Part shown: positions 1 to 6,280 of the stretch, piece by piece
How positions within the stretch are numbered: the stretch's first letter is position 1
Layout: each line of letters opens with the position of its first letter
Virus record (IMG/VR): IMGVR_UViG_3300042346_000212
Coordinates: 1 to 26,287 of that record
Reading direction: 5' to 3' (one strand)
Source: a virus
Length of the DNA stretch: 26,287 nucleotides
Made by a program: the position numbers and the translations under genes
Notes under the pieces: model-generated
Database searches by the model: none
What the model was told of the DNA's origin: nothing
Seen by the model: the letters and a program-made list of their open reading frames with translations, nothing else

Positions 1-791
1 ACGCCAAACCGATCAGGACAAATCAAGTCCCCTTTCTTTGTGCGTGGATCATATTCGCCAAGGATGGTCTTGCGTCGCTTGCCATCGTACTCAGCAGGAA
101 TACAGATATGCTCCCACCCTTTGATGTCATTTAAGATATGACCGCTGATGTCACGCTCGTGCAGACGTTGCATAACCGTCACCATCGCATCGGTTTTTGG
201 GTTATTAAGACGTGTTGACCACACCATGTCGAACCATTCGAGGTCAGACTCGCGCATCGCTTCAGACTGAGCCGCCTGTGCGCCATGAGGATCATCCAGT
301 ATCAACCGCGAACCACCTTCCCCTGTAGCCGTACCACCAACAGACGTTGCGAGTCGATAGCCGGTCTTGTCGTTTTCAAAGCGTTGCTTGGCGTTCTGAT
401 CGCCAGCAAACTTAAACATGTGACCCCATCTTTCTTGATACCAGGGTGACTGCAACAGTCTTCTTGTCTTCAAGTTGTCGCGTGTTGACAGCGTGCCAGA
501 ATAAGACGCGCACAAAAACTTCTGAGCAGGATCAGTGATCCACTCCCATGCAGGCCACATCACTGACACAATGGTTGACTTAGAGTGACGCGGAGGAATG
601 TTGATTAGCAGTCGATGTATCTCGCCAGCACTGACTGCTTCAAGATGCTCGCATATTTCTTCGATGTGCCATGACTCCATGAACGGAACACCAGGCTCTA
701 CAACATGCCATGACTGCTTAACAAATTCGTATAAAGATGCCGACGCAGCGCGTCGCGCCTTCTCAGCCTTCACCTTTTCGAGCAGTGTCAC
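1..791 (-). CDS. terL: Terminase large subunit, N-terminal ATPase part (runs off left edge)
   Basis: This is the motor ATPase that pumps phage DNA into the prohead. The first 263 codons are in the window and the C-terminal nuclease domain lies beyond it. Visible motifs are a terminase-type Walker A, IPPRHSKST (about residues 65-73), a GGTATGEGG stretch followed by the Walker B-like LILDDPH (163-169), and the coupling segment VMQRLHERD (207-214). Spacing and motif wording fit the Terminase_6/Terminase_3 type of phage large subunits. I chose the GTG at 791, which overlaps the stop of the upstream small subunit in a GTGA junction, because the reading frame is continuously coding from there. It is the third gene of a phoH-terS-terL minus-strand operon. 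I am sure of the family. The packaging type (headful, cos or direct terminal repeats) cannot be told from this part. Confidence 0.95.
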   Translation of the reverse strand, partial: MTLLEKVKAEKARRAASASLYEFVKQSWHVVEPGVPFMESWHIEEICEHLEAVSAGEIHRLLINIPPRHSKSTIVSVMWPAWEWITDPAQKFLCASYSGTLSTRDNLKTRRLLQSPWYQERWGHMFKFAGDQNAKQRFENDKTGYRLATSVGGTATGEGGSRLILDDPHGAQAAQSEAMRESDLEWFDMVWSTRLNNPKTDAMVTVMQRLHERDISGHILNDIKGWEHICIPAEYDGKRRKTILGEYDPRTKKGDLICPDRFG

Positions 792-1324
792 GCACTCGCC
801 TTTTGAAGCAATGAGTGCATGGTATCCAGCTCATCATCGCTCAAGCCTTTGAAGTCGCCAGCCGTTTGTTGCGTGTTGTTGATCTGAATGGCGGTATCAA
901 TATCTTTGCCAAGGATCGTTTCCTTTCCTTTTTGCAAAGCATTCTGCGCCTGCGTATGCTCTTGAATAGTGATCGTTTCATCAATCTTGCGCATCATTGT
1001 TGAAAGATTTTTCATCGTAGATTTTTTAAAGAACTCTAAATGACTGAGTCTTTCGTTAACCAAATCATTATGAACAATGATGTCTGTTTCTTTTAATGTA
1101 TCCTTCTGTTTCTTTATTTCGCTAAGTGATTGTTTTGCGGCTGTTTCTTTTATTACAAGCTGTTTCTTTTCTTCAGACTTAATCCAATTGTATTTTGCAG
1201 CACGCTTGCTTATCTGTGATCGTGATTTAATGCTTACATTTTCACGCTCGACTATCTCAGCTAGTGATAATCCAGCCTCATAATAACTTTGCACCAATTG
1301 CCAATCTTTTTCACTGTAAGCCAC
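788..1324 (-). CDS. terS: Terminase small subunit-like DNA-binding protein
   Basis: A 178-aa protein immediately upstream of the large terminase, overlapping it by 4 nt, so very probably the small subunit that recognises phage DNA for packaging. The N-terminus (AYSEKDWQLVQSYYEAG, then LAEIVERENVSIKSRSQIS) reads like a helix-turn-helix of the kind found in phage small terminases. It is followed by a charged Lys/Glu-rich, probably helical, middle. I chose the GTG start at 1324 because a strong AAGGAGG ribosome site lies just upstream, 11 bp after the phoH stop. A longer upstream frame exists but lies inside phoH. The role rests on position plus the HTH-like N-terminus, since small subunits diverge fast. 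Confidence 0.8.
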   Translation of the reverse strand: MAYSEKDWQLVQSYYEAGLSLAEIVERENVSIKSRSQISKRAAKYNWIKSEEKKQLVIKETAAKQSLSEIKKQKDTLKETDIIVHNDLVNERLSHLEFFKKSTMKNLSTMMRKIDETITIQEHTQAQNALQKGKETILGKDIDTAIQINNTQQTAGDFKGLSDDELDTMHSLLQKASA

Positions 1325-1334
1325 TGCTACCTCC

Positions 1335-2033
1335 TTAACGGTAACGGAGAATAATTTCTTTACACATCTCTGATCTAACAATATCGTCAATACCAAACTC
1401 GACGATACCAATCTTATCCACATCATAAAGCCGATCAACTGCATCAGCAAGACCAGACAAACCTCGAATGTCGGTCTGCGCAATGTCACCATCAATGATT
1501 ACTTTGCAGTCATCACCAATCCGACTTAAAAATAATTTCATTTGCGATGGCGTAGTATTTTGCGCTTCATCTAAAATACACAGACTGTTCTTAAATGTAC
1601 TACCACGCATGAACTCTAATGGCTTTAATTTGATCTGTCCGCGCTTAACCAATAGGTCAGTATAGGATTTTCCCAAACGCTCCTCCAAAACGCTTAAAAG
1701 CGGCTCCATGTACGGTGCAAACTTTTCACCAAGATCGCCAGGCAAAAAACCAAAACCTTTGCTTGATGCTTCGACGTTTGGTCGCGTCAGTATCACGCTA
1801 TCAATGAGCTTTTCTTCGAGTAACTCGGCTGCGTAAGACGCGGCTATGTACGTCTTTCCCGTTCCTGCCGGACCGACAGCAAAAGTGATAACGTTTGCAC
1901 GAATTGCATTGATGTATTGTTGCTGTGCTTTGTTTAATGCACGCAACTGGGATTTCTTTGGTGTTGTTGTTACTTCTTGTACAAACTTTTGTGCGCGTCG
2001 ATCTTTGCGCTTGAGTTTCTTTTCAAAATCCAT
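1335..2033 (-). CDS. phoH: PhoH-like P-loop ATPase
   Basis: A 232-aa protein covering the PhoH ATPase domain. It has Walker A GPAGTGKT (54-61), the family block TRPNVEASSKGFGFLPGD (83-100), Walker B LCILDEAQN (151-159) and VIIDGDIAQTD (178-188), all characteristic of PhoH/YlaK NTPases. The N-terminus (residues 1-30) is short and basic, and the PIN domain of PhoH2-type proteins is absent. PhoH homologues are common in phages of aquatic bacteria. Their proposed roles (RNA or phosphate-stress related) are not settled. A ribosome site AAGGAT lies 6 nt before the ATG. The gene heads the phoH-terS-terL operon and its 5' side borders the structured gene-free region at 2034-2812. Confidence 0.95.
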   Translation of the reverse strand: MDFEKKLKRKDRRAQKFVQEVTTTPKKSQLRALNKAQQQYINAIRANVITFAVGPAGTGKTYIAASYAAELLEEKLIDSVILTRPNVEASSKGFGFLPGDLGEKFAPYMEPLLSVLEERLGKSYTDLLVKRGQIKLKPLEFMRGSTFKNSLCILDEAQNTTPSQMKLFLSRIGDDCKVIIDGDIAQTDIRGLSGLADAVDRLYDVDKIGIVEFGIDDIVRSEMCKEIILRYR

Positions 2034-2060
2034 GTAAATCCTTATGAAAAAAATATATTA

Positions 2061-2244
2061 CTATCACTAAAAGCACTGTTTACTACCCCATGACAATCAG
2101 TTACATTCTTCCCTATGTCATTAGTAGACTACCGTTACCAGTAGCCGTAACCCGTGTGGATCGCGTAGCTAGTGCGACTTATCCACTTTAAAGGCTGCAA
2201 GGTTGCGAATTGCGGTACGCTACAAGCAATGCTTTTAGTGATAG
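2061..2244. repeat. Long-range inverted repeat A, 14 bp perfect (18 bp with one mismatch)
   Basis: Left arm CTATCACTAAAAGC at 2061-2074 is exactly complementary to GCTTTTAGTGATAG at 2231-2244. Pairing extends to 2061-2078 with 2227-2244 with a single imperfect position, which is C-A in plus-strand RNA but G-U in minus-strand RNA. The 148-nt interior carries smaller hairpins: TACTA..TGACA with TGTCA..TAGTA (about 2081-2128), GTTAC/GTAAC (about 2134-2150) and GTGGAT/ATCCAC (2156-2186). Confidence 0.85.
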
Positions 2245-2250
2245 CTAGGC

Positions 2251-2289
2251 ATCGCGCTGGGTAATTGACTGCTCTCCGCCCAGCGCGAT
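2251..2289. repeat. GC-rich hairpin B, 11-bp perfect stem
   Basis: ATCGCGCTGGG at 2251-2261 pairs perfectly with CCCAGCGCGAT at 2279-2289 around a 17-nt loop. This is strikingly GC-rich for this AT-rich genome. No T-tract follows on either strand, so it does not look like an ordinary terminator. Confidence 0.85.
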
Positions 2290-2327
2290 TGAAATGAAAA
2301 CTAAAACATGAACACGATAGCCATCAC

Positions 2328-2371
2328 GCTATCACTAAAAACACTAACACCTAAATGCGTTTAGTGATAGC
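2328..2371. repeat. Hairpin C, 12-bp perfect stem reusing the repeat A arm
   Basis: GCTATCACTAAA at 2328-2339 pairs with TTTAGTGATAGC at 2360-2371 around a 20-nt loop. The arm is the same sequence as in inverted repeat A, so the four copies could also pair in the alternative combinations. Confidence 0.85.
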
Positions 2372-2493
2372 AAAAACCACCACGTCATAAACTGCAATGA
2401 GTAATGGCCGTGTTTTTGATTGATAGTAATCTCAGTATTCGTTGGCGTACTTTCAGCCAATCCCAAGTCTCCTATTTCCGAGCGTCTGGCCAT
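2344..2493 (-). CDS. Possible 49-aa ORF inside the structured region
   Basis: An ATG-initiated frame beginning MARRSEIGDLGLAEST and ending WWFLLSLNAFRC. The first half is polar and the second half hydrophobic. There is no clear ribosome site. The start codon lies within the arm of inverted repeat D and the frame runs through hairpin C. I do not recognise it. It may be chance coding in a structured RNA, and I list it only because nothing else annotates the stretch. Confidence 0.15.
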   Translation of the reverse strand: MARRSEIGDLGLAESTPTNTEITINQKHGHYSLQFMTWWFLLSLNAFRC

Positions 2494-2496
2494 TAC
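2401..2496. repeat. Inverted repeat D, 9 bp, with nested hairpin
   Basis: GTAATGGCC at 2401-2409 pairs with GGCCATTAC at 2488-2496. Inside it TTGGC (2442-2446) pairs with GCCAA (2456-2460). TTGATTGATAGTA at 2416-2428 resembles the complement of the left arm of repeat E, so D and E could compete for pairing. Confidence 0.7.
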
Positions 2497-2513
2497 AGGT
2501 GCGCTGTGCGCGT

Positions 2514-2691
2514 ACTATCAATAATCAACTCTCTTACTTATACATTTCGATACGTTGTACACCGTACTCTACTTGCGTCTTGAGCCAACCCGATTAGTCG
2601 ATTCCAACATCGCCAATCCTTTATTCTGGTTCACGTTTGGATTCTTGCCAGCCAAGGTTGTCAATTCTTCGTAAAGTTGATTATTGATAGT
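2514..2691. repeat. Long-range inverted repeat E, 17 bp perfect
   Basis: ACTATCAATAATCAACT at 2514-2530 is exactly complementary to AGTTGATTATTGATAGT at 2675-2691, enclosing 144 nt. The right arm can alternatively pair through TTGATAGT (2684-2691) with ACTATCAA (2736-2743), so a switch between two structures is possible. Confidence 0.85.
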
Positions 2692-2747
2692 GCTTACACA
2701 TATCACGTTGCAATAACGCTGTAAGCTGGAACTTAACTATCAAAACC

Positions 2748-2806
2748 AAGCACACCACAGTCATTGATAAATCGCCAAGGTTAAGGAAATTTACTGTGAT
2801 GTGCTT
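2748..2806 (-). repeat. Hairpin F, 14-bp stem just downstream of the 60-aa gene
   Basis: AAGCACACCACAGT at 2748-2761 pairs with ACTGTGATGTGCTT at 2793-2806 at 13 of 14 positions. The odd position is a G-U pair in minus-strand RNA. The minus-strand continuation is GGTTTTGATAG, so it could act as a weak terminator for the 60-aa gene, but the U-tract is only four bases. Confidence 0.65.
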
Positions 2807-2812
2807 GTATAT

Positions 2813-2995
2813 TTAATCTTCGTTGTCTAAATATTTTTCTGAAATTCTTTCGATCATCATACTATCTGCAATGTAATACGCAAGTCCAGAAATGCTTTCA
2901 AACGCCACATTAGATCTTCCAGATAAAATTCCTTGCATTGCATGTGCCGCAAAATAATCACGACGTTCAATATCTTCATTCATATTTTTACCCAT
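2813..2995 (-). CDS. Small conserved-type phage protein (60 aa)
   Basis: Sixty residues, acidic, without Cys or membrane segment. The stretch ERRDYFAAHAMQGILSG (about 10-26), followed by a segment ending in ADSMMIERISEKYL, has the look of a small protein common in phages and prophages, with a DYFAA-x-AMQ block and a helix ending in MM-x-ER. The function is unknown. Two starts are possible: the ATG at 2995, directly after eight Ts with no good ribosome site, or the ATG at 2983, which has only a weak GGGT upstream. It stands alone between the structured leader at 2996-3108 and the structured region at 2034-2812, and a TATAAT box lies about 110 bp upstream. Confidence 0.75.
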   Translation of the reverse strand: MGKNMNEDIERRDYFAAHAMQGILSGRSNVAFESISGLAYYIADSMMIERISEKYLDNED

Positions 2996-3108
2996 AAAAA
3001 AAACCGTCTTCTTTGTTAGGTGATAATTGCCGTGAAAAGTTGCGGCTCTAACTTGAATTCGGTTTTGTTTAACTTTTCACTAAATTAGGTTTATCACAAC
3101 CTGTACAC
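2996..3108 (-). promoter_or_regulatory. Structured 5' leader of the 60-aa gene
   Basis: Perfect 10-bp inverted repeat GTGAAAAGTT (3032-3041) with AACTTTTCAC (3071-3080), flanked by an outer pair GTGATAA (3020-3026) with TTATCAC (3091-3097). On the minus strand GCCG and CGGC around CAACTTTTCA form a competing hairpin, and AAAACCG can pair with CGGTTTT next to the eight Ts that touch the start codon. Mutually exclusive hairpins before a start codon resemble a regulatory leader. No known riboswitch class was recognised. Confidence 0.4.
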
Positions 3109-3114
3109 ATTATA
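3109..3114 (-). promoter_or_regulatory. Candidate -10 box (TATAAT on minus strand) for the 60-aa gene
   Basis: On the minus strand the sequence reads TGATGTATAATGTG, a perfect TATAAT. The -35 side is only a run of A/T with no TTGACA match. It would place the transcript start near 3102 and give a leader of about 107 nt. Confidence 0.4.
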
Positions 3115-3161
3115 CATCATTTAAAAAAAATTATTACGCTTAAAAGTTCGCACAACATAAA

Positions 3162-3267
3162 CGCCCTACCGCCCTACTTCTAAAGAAAGTAGGGCGTGGG
3201 CGGGCGTTATTTATGCTGTTTTTGTCAAAACGCCCGCCCTAATTAAAATACCGCCCTAGGGCGTTTT
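3162..3267. repeat. GC-rich cluster of GCCCTA/TAGGGC repeats behind the primase gene
   Basis: In an AT-rich surrounding, GCCCTA occurs at 3163, 3171, 3236 and 3253 and TAGGGC at 3190 and 3257. They form a hairpin GCCCTACTT/AAGTAGGGC (3171-3179 with 3187-3195), a 12-bp perfect palindrome CGCCCTAGGGCG (3252-3263) and a 9-bp inverted repeat AAAACGCCC/GGGCGTTTT (3227-3235 with 3259-3267). The role is unknown: terminator, protein-binding array or origin element. Confidence 0.75.
3227..3267 (-). terminator. Possible terminator for the primase-helicase transcript
   Basis: On the minus strand AAAACGCCC is followed after a 23-nt loop by GGGCGTTTTG, 10 bp past the primase stop codon. The T-run is only four bases and the loop is long, so termination is plausible but not certain. 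Confidence 0.35.
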
Positions 3268-3277
3268 GGGCGTTCCA

Positions 3278-5290
3278 TTATTTCTCATTTTTCATCATAA
3301 TGAGTGCTGATGCATTAACTTGATCAATCATAATCCAGCCATGCTCAAATGGTTTTATCACGTCACCACCTTCCATCAGATTTACAAAGCCATTTGTTGT
3401 AGATGGTTTTAAAGCATTCTCTGCTGTGCGCTTTGCCCAACCGTCTGCATCAAGTTTTGCCAAGAATGCTGATCGACTAATATACGGCATCTCCTCTCTG
3501 ATTTCTGTGCCAGTTGCAAACCACACCTTCTCAAATAGCTTTCTGTGCGTATCTAACTTTGAATCTTTTTTAACCGCAACTGGTACATCAGCAGGTGACA
3601 ACACGGCACTGTAAACTTGGTCGCCATCCTCATCAATCCATCCAGTGATAGCAATCTTTTCAAGCGTTGCATAAACATCTAATGTTAACTCAGCATCCTT
3701 TGATTTCTTTTGTGATATTTGCATTGGTTTATTTTCATCACCAGGCGAAACACTAATTTCAATATCGAGTGCGCCACGCCACGCTGACGATCCACGCGCT
3801 CTGTGTTGCGTTTCAGCAGACACACCTGTGTGATGCACTAAGATAACGGTACATCCAAACTCAATCATTAAACCAGCGCACGCATCTAGCATGCTTTTTG
3901 TGTCTTGTGCTGAGTTCTCATCACCAAGCAAAAAACGATGCAAGGTATCAAAAACAATTAGGCTTGGTCTTTCATCAAGACTTAATAACGCTTCACGCAC
4001 ACGCTGATAACCTGCCGGTGTATTAAGATCGCACCCCGACTTTGATACCCACATATTAAGTTTGCCAATATTATTCTTTTGCTTCCACGCAGCTATTCGA
4101 CCACGCAAACCATGATGACCTTCACCGGCAAAGTAGCCAACTGATCCAGGCTTAACTTTATGTCCCATCCATTCACCACCGCCAGATGCAATGCGAAGGC
4201 ACTGATCAAGAACCATAAATGTTTTACCACCGCCAGATGGTCCATGAATCATAATGAGTGCTTCTTCCTGTAGCCATCCTTTTATCAGCCACTTGATTGG
4301 CGAAGGTTGCGTGCTTAAATCATCAGCAGGGATTAACCAATTATCTTTTGGTGGCATAAGTAAACTCAGCAAGTCACCACCGTTAGCAACATAATCATTT
4401 GCATCACCAAGCTCTGGTGGCAAAACTATTCTTGCGCCATGTTTTGCTGATGCCTGCTCTGCGTAGCGCATACCAACACCAGATGAGTCATTATCGGCAA
4501 CAATAACAATGTCCTGTGTTGCGCCATAGGTTTCACGCATGATACCCGTCACCGGAACAATGTTTGATGCTGAGTAGGCAACGATGCAAATACTGCCTGT
4601 TGCTTCATGAATGGTAGCGGCTGTGGCAAAGCCTTCTGCAATAAAAATGGTCTTAGGATTCTCCGCATTTCCAATTGACCAAAACTTTCCGCCAGTTGCA
4701 CCACCTTTATGATAGAGCTTACCACCGTCTGTTGAAATATATTGAAGCGTTGATAAAGTGCCATCTTTGTTTAGCAATGGAACAACAAGCCGTCCATCAC
4801 CAGTGACTCTTGCACCATGAACGCAGATGCCTTTCTTTTTTAAGTAAGGATGTTCTTTGTTTGCGGGCGTGCAATCTGACCATATCTTTGATACTACATC
4901 CTCAGTAACTTCATGTTGTTTTGCAAGTTCAGCGTCACGCGCTGCTTTAGCTTCAGACATTCTGCGCGAATGCGCCATTTCTTCTGCGGCAGTAAACTTT
5001 CGTCCAATGTCTGCACGAAATGACATTTCAATACCAGCTCGCCAATCACCAAACCTACCTGCCGGTGTACCATCGCCATAACAAATGTACCATCCTGTTT
5101 TATCTCCAGCACCCGATGATCCTTTTGATCCTGTTCTAAATCGATGAATCTTTCCATCCATATAAATAGTAGATGGTGGATCAATGCCAACATCACGCAT
5201 CGCATTAACTAATTGCGACTCTGGCGACTCTGGCACCGATTCCACTGGCGGATAAAAACTCCCATTAAAAATATTAGTTAGATCTGCCAT
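3278..5290 (-). CDS. Phage primase-helicase: TOPRIM domain fused to RepA-like AAA ATPase
   Basis: A 670-aa replication protein likely to lay primers and unwind DNA at the phage fork. The N-terminal part (about 40-90) has the GKIHRF..GWYICYGDG..AGRFGDW pattern typical of phage TOPRIM primases. The TOPRIM domain follows, with IAEG (217-220) and ADND (265-268), and GDANDY (295-300) after it. The C-terminal half is a RecA/RepA-like hexameric helicase fold (AAA_25): Walker A GPSGGGKT (350-357), Walker B LIVFDTLH (444-451), sensor VILVHHTG (482-489) and RGSSAWRGALD (499-509). No N-terminal zinc ribbon with paired Cys is visible. Its start overlaps the HTH gene by 17 nt, so the two are co-transcribed and the regulator may control replication. 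Confidence 0.93.
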   Translation of the reverse strand: MADLTNIFNGSFYPPVESVPESPESQLVNAMRDVGIDPPSTIYMDGKIHRFRTGSKGSSGAGDKTGWYICYGDGTPAGRFGDWRAGIEMSFRADIGRKFTAAEEMAHSRRMSEAKAARDAELAKQHEVTEDVVSKIWSDCTPANKEHPYLKKKGICVHGARVTGDGRLVVPLLNKDGTLSTLQYISTDGGKLYHKGGATGGKFWSIGNAENPKTIFIAEGFATAATIHEATGSICIVAYSASNIVPVTGIMRETYGATQDIVIVADNDSSGVGMRYAEQASAKHGARIVLPPELGDANDYVANGGDLLSLLMPPKDNWLIPADDLSTQPSPIKWLIKGWLQEEALIMIHGPSGGGKTFMVLDQCLRIASGGGEWMGHKVKPGSVGYFAGEGHHGLRGRIAAWKQKNNIGKLNMWVSKSGCDLNTPAGYQRVREALLSLDERPSLIVFDTLHRFLLGDENSAQDTKSMLDACAGLMIEFGCTVILVHHTGVSAETQHRARGSSAWRGALDIEISVSPGDENKPMQISQKKSKDAELTLDVYATLEKIAITGWIDEDGDQVYSAVLSPADVPVAVKKDSKLDTHRKLFEKVWFATGTEIREEMPYISRSAFLAKLDADGWAKRTAENALKPSTTNGFVNLMEGGDVIKPFEHGWIMIDQVNASALIMMKNEK

Positions 5291-5459
5291 TGTTGCTTTC
5301 CAAGTAATCAGTTAATTTTGTCATGACTTTATAAGTCGGATTAGCATTTTCATTATCTCTAATCTCTCTAATGGTATTGAAATGAATGCCTGTTGCTTCT
5401 GCAATCATAGATACTCTGCGATCTTTTAATAATTCTCTTATTTCATCTAACTTCATCAT
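5274..5459 (-). CDS. Small helix-turn-helix regulator (Cro/CI- or YdaS-like)
   Basis: Sixty-one residues containing one HTH: LLKDRRVSMIAEATGIHFNT (about 10-29) and then the recognition-type segment IREIRDNENANPTYKVMTKL, in the XRE style of Cro-like phage repressors. A ribosome site AGGAAT precedes the start; initiation at the second ATG is also possible. It is the first gene of the minus-strand replication operon and is divergent from the recombination operon. It therefore probably binds the 145-bp region between them, where an inverted repeat ACATTT/AAATGT overlaps the plus-strand promoter. It could act as an early-gene switch or autorepressor. There is no CI-type peptidase domain and no integrase, so lysogeny is not implied. 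Confidence 0.8.
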   Translation of the reverse strand: MMKLDEIRELLKDRRVSMIAEATGIHFNTIREIRDNENANPTYKVMTKLTDYLESNNGRSN

Positions 5460-5520
5460 TTTTTTTATTCCTGTTGGTGGTTAATTTTTGAAATAGAATA
5501 TCATAAATAATATTTTATTG

Positions 5521-5549
5521 TTGACATTTAATATTAAAATGTTTAAAAT
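5521..5549 (+). promoter_or_regulatory. Strong sigma70-like promoter of the recombination operon
   Basis: TTGACA at 5521-5526, a 17-bp spacer, and TAAAAT at 5544-5549. The start would lie near 5556, leaving a leader of about 50 nt before the AAA gene at 5606. It is the best promoter match in the window. Confidence 0.75.
5524..5542. promoter_or_regulatory. Candidate operator inside the promoter spacer
   Basis: ACATTTAATATTAAAATGT is an inverted repeat (ACATTT/AAATGT) sitting between the -35 and -10 boxes. A closely related palindrome, AACATTTTAATGTT, occurs upstream of the gene at 10443. The divergent HTH protein is the obvious candidate ligand; this is inference. Confidence 0.4.
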
Positions 5550-5605
5550 CTTTTCTCAAGAGCTAACCGGAATTCCTCCAACCAGCTCAGAACAGGAGAA
5601 AAACA

Positions 5606-6280
5606 ATGGCTATTAATTTAAAAAACACGTCTGATGTTCATAGCAATGGCGTTAAAGTTTTAGTGTACGGACATGCTGGCGTTGGCAAAACTACGTTGTC
5701 AACGACAATGCCAAATCCCGTGATTATAAGTGCGGAAGGTGGTTTATTGTCAATTAAAGACAGCAACATACCTTACGTTGAAGTATCAAACATGGCGGAT
5801 ATAACTGAGATATATTCTTGGTTGTTAACACCAGAAGGCAGTCAGTTTGATTCCGTTATCTTAGATAGTTTATCTGAGATTGGTGAAGTCGTTCTAAATC
5901 ATGAAAAATCTGTGAATAAAGATGGTCGCGCTGCTTATGGCGAGATGGCTACGCAGATGACCGCATTGATTCGCGCATTTCGTGATCTTCCAGGTAAAAA
6001 TGTTTTAATGACCGCCAAGGTTGAAAAGTCACAAGACGAAACTGGTCGAATGATGTACGCGCCATCAATGCCAGGTGCTAAGTTAGGACAAACGCTTCCA
6101 TACTTTTTTGATTTAGTCTTGGCACTTCGCGTTGAAAAAGATGCTGACGGTGTAGCGCAACGCGCATTAATGTGTGATAGCGATGGACTATGGATGGCAA
6201 AAGATAGATCTGGAAAACTTCAAGCATGGGAGCAACCAGACTTAGGCGCAATCATCAAAGAAATTGGCGGTGCAAAATGA
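5606..6280 (+). CDS. Sak4-like RecA-fold ATPase (AAA_24), single-strand annealing/recombination
   Basis: A 224-aa P-loop ATPase with Walker A GHAGVGKT (22-29), Walker B FDSVILDSLSEI (81-92) and a later segment VLMTAKVEK, the layout of phage AAA_24 proteins related to Sak4. These are RecA-core proteins thought to promote strand annealing during phage recombination and replication. Family length is usually about 220-250 aa, so this is complete. The ribosome site is AGGAGA, 8 nt before the ATG. It opens the operon from the promoter at 5521 and is followed without a gap by its usual neighbours (a DUF7173-like protein, a DUF669 protein, a nuclease and a helicase), which supports a recombination role. 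Confidence 0.88.
   Translation: MAINLKNTSDVHSNGVKVLVYGHAGVGKTTLSTTMPNPVIISAEGGLLSIKDSNIPYVEVSNMADITEIYSWLLTPEGSQFDSVILDSLSEIGEVVLNHEKSVNKDGRAAYGEMATQMTALIRAFRDLPGKNVLMTAKVEKSQDETGRMMYAPSMPGAKLGQTLPYFFDLVLALRVEKDADGVAQRALMCDSDGLWMAKDRSGKLQAWEQPDLGAIIKEIGGAK

Larger units (their letters stand above)
2034..2812 (-). ncRNA. Gene-free structured region; candidate large noncoding RNA (or structured origin)
   Basis: About 780 bp between the 60-aa gene and phoH with no ORF above 60 codons on either strand. It contains at least six long inverted repeats, listed separately, and eight copies of a CTATCA/TGATAG core (2061, 2239, 2329, 2365, 2421, 2515, 2685 and 2737), most of them lying in paired repeat arms. 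Smaller hairpins nest inside the long pairs. If it is one RNA it is probably read on the minus strand. Imperfect positions in two stems become G-U pairs in that orientation, and the last stem is followed after a few bases by seven Ts at 2047-2053 (TTTTTTT on the minus strand). That such RNAs exist in phages (for example GOLLD and ROOL) is known, but I cannot show that this belongs to either. DnaA-box-like words at 2155-2187 keep an origin function open. Confidence 0.4.

Noticed and set aside
1325-1495. Longer reading of terS from the upstream ATG
   Set aside because: The extra 57 codons lie inside phoH, and the AAGGAGG site before the GTG at 1324 marks the real start.
2569-2706. Minus-strand frame INNQLYEELTTLAGK...NRVGSRRK inside the structured region
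   Set aside because: It looks protein-like but has no ATG, no ribosome site, and starts from a GTG within inverted repeats. I could not justify a gene, though it should be rechecked if homologues exist.
2061-2806. CRISPR array or tRNA cluster in the repeat-rich region
   Set aside because: Repeat spacing and orientation alternate irregularly and there are no uniform direct repeats or spacers. No cloverleaf with T-loop consensus was found.
2061-2806. Retron-type noncoding RNA
   Set aside because: Complementary outer arms recall msr-msd, but no reverse transcriptase is encoded in the window.
5274-5459. HTH protein as a sign of lysogeny
   Set aside because: No integrase, excisionase, attachment site or CI-like peptidase domain is visible; Cro-like regulators also occur in lytic phages.
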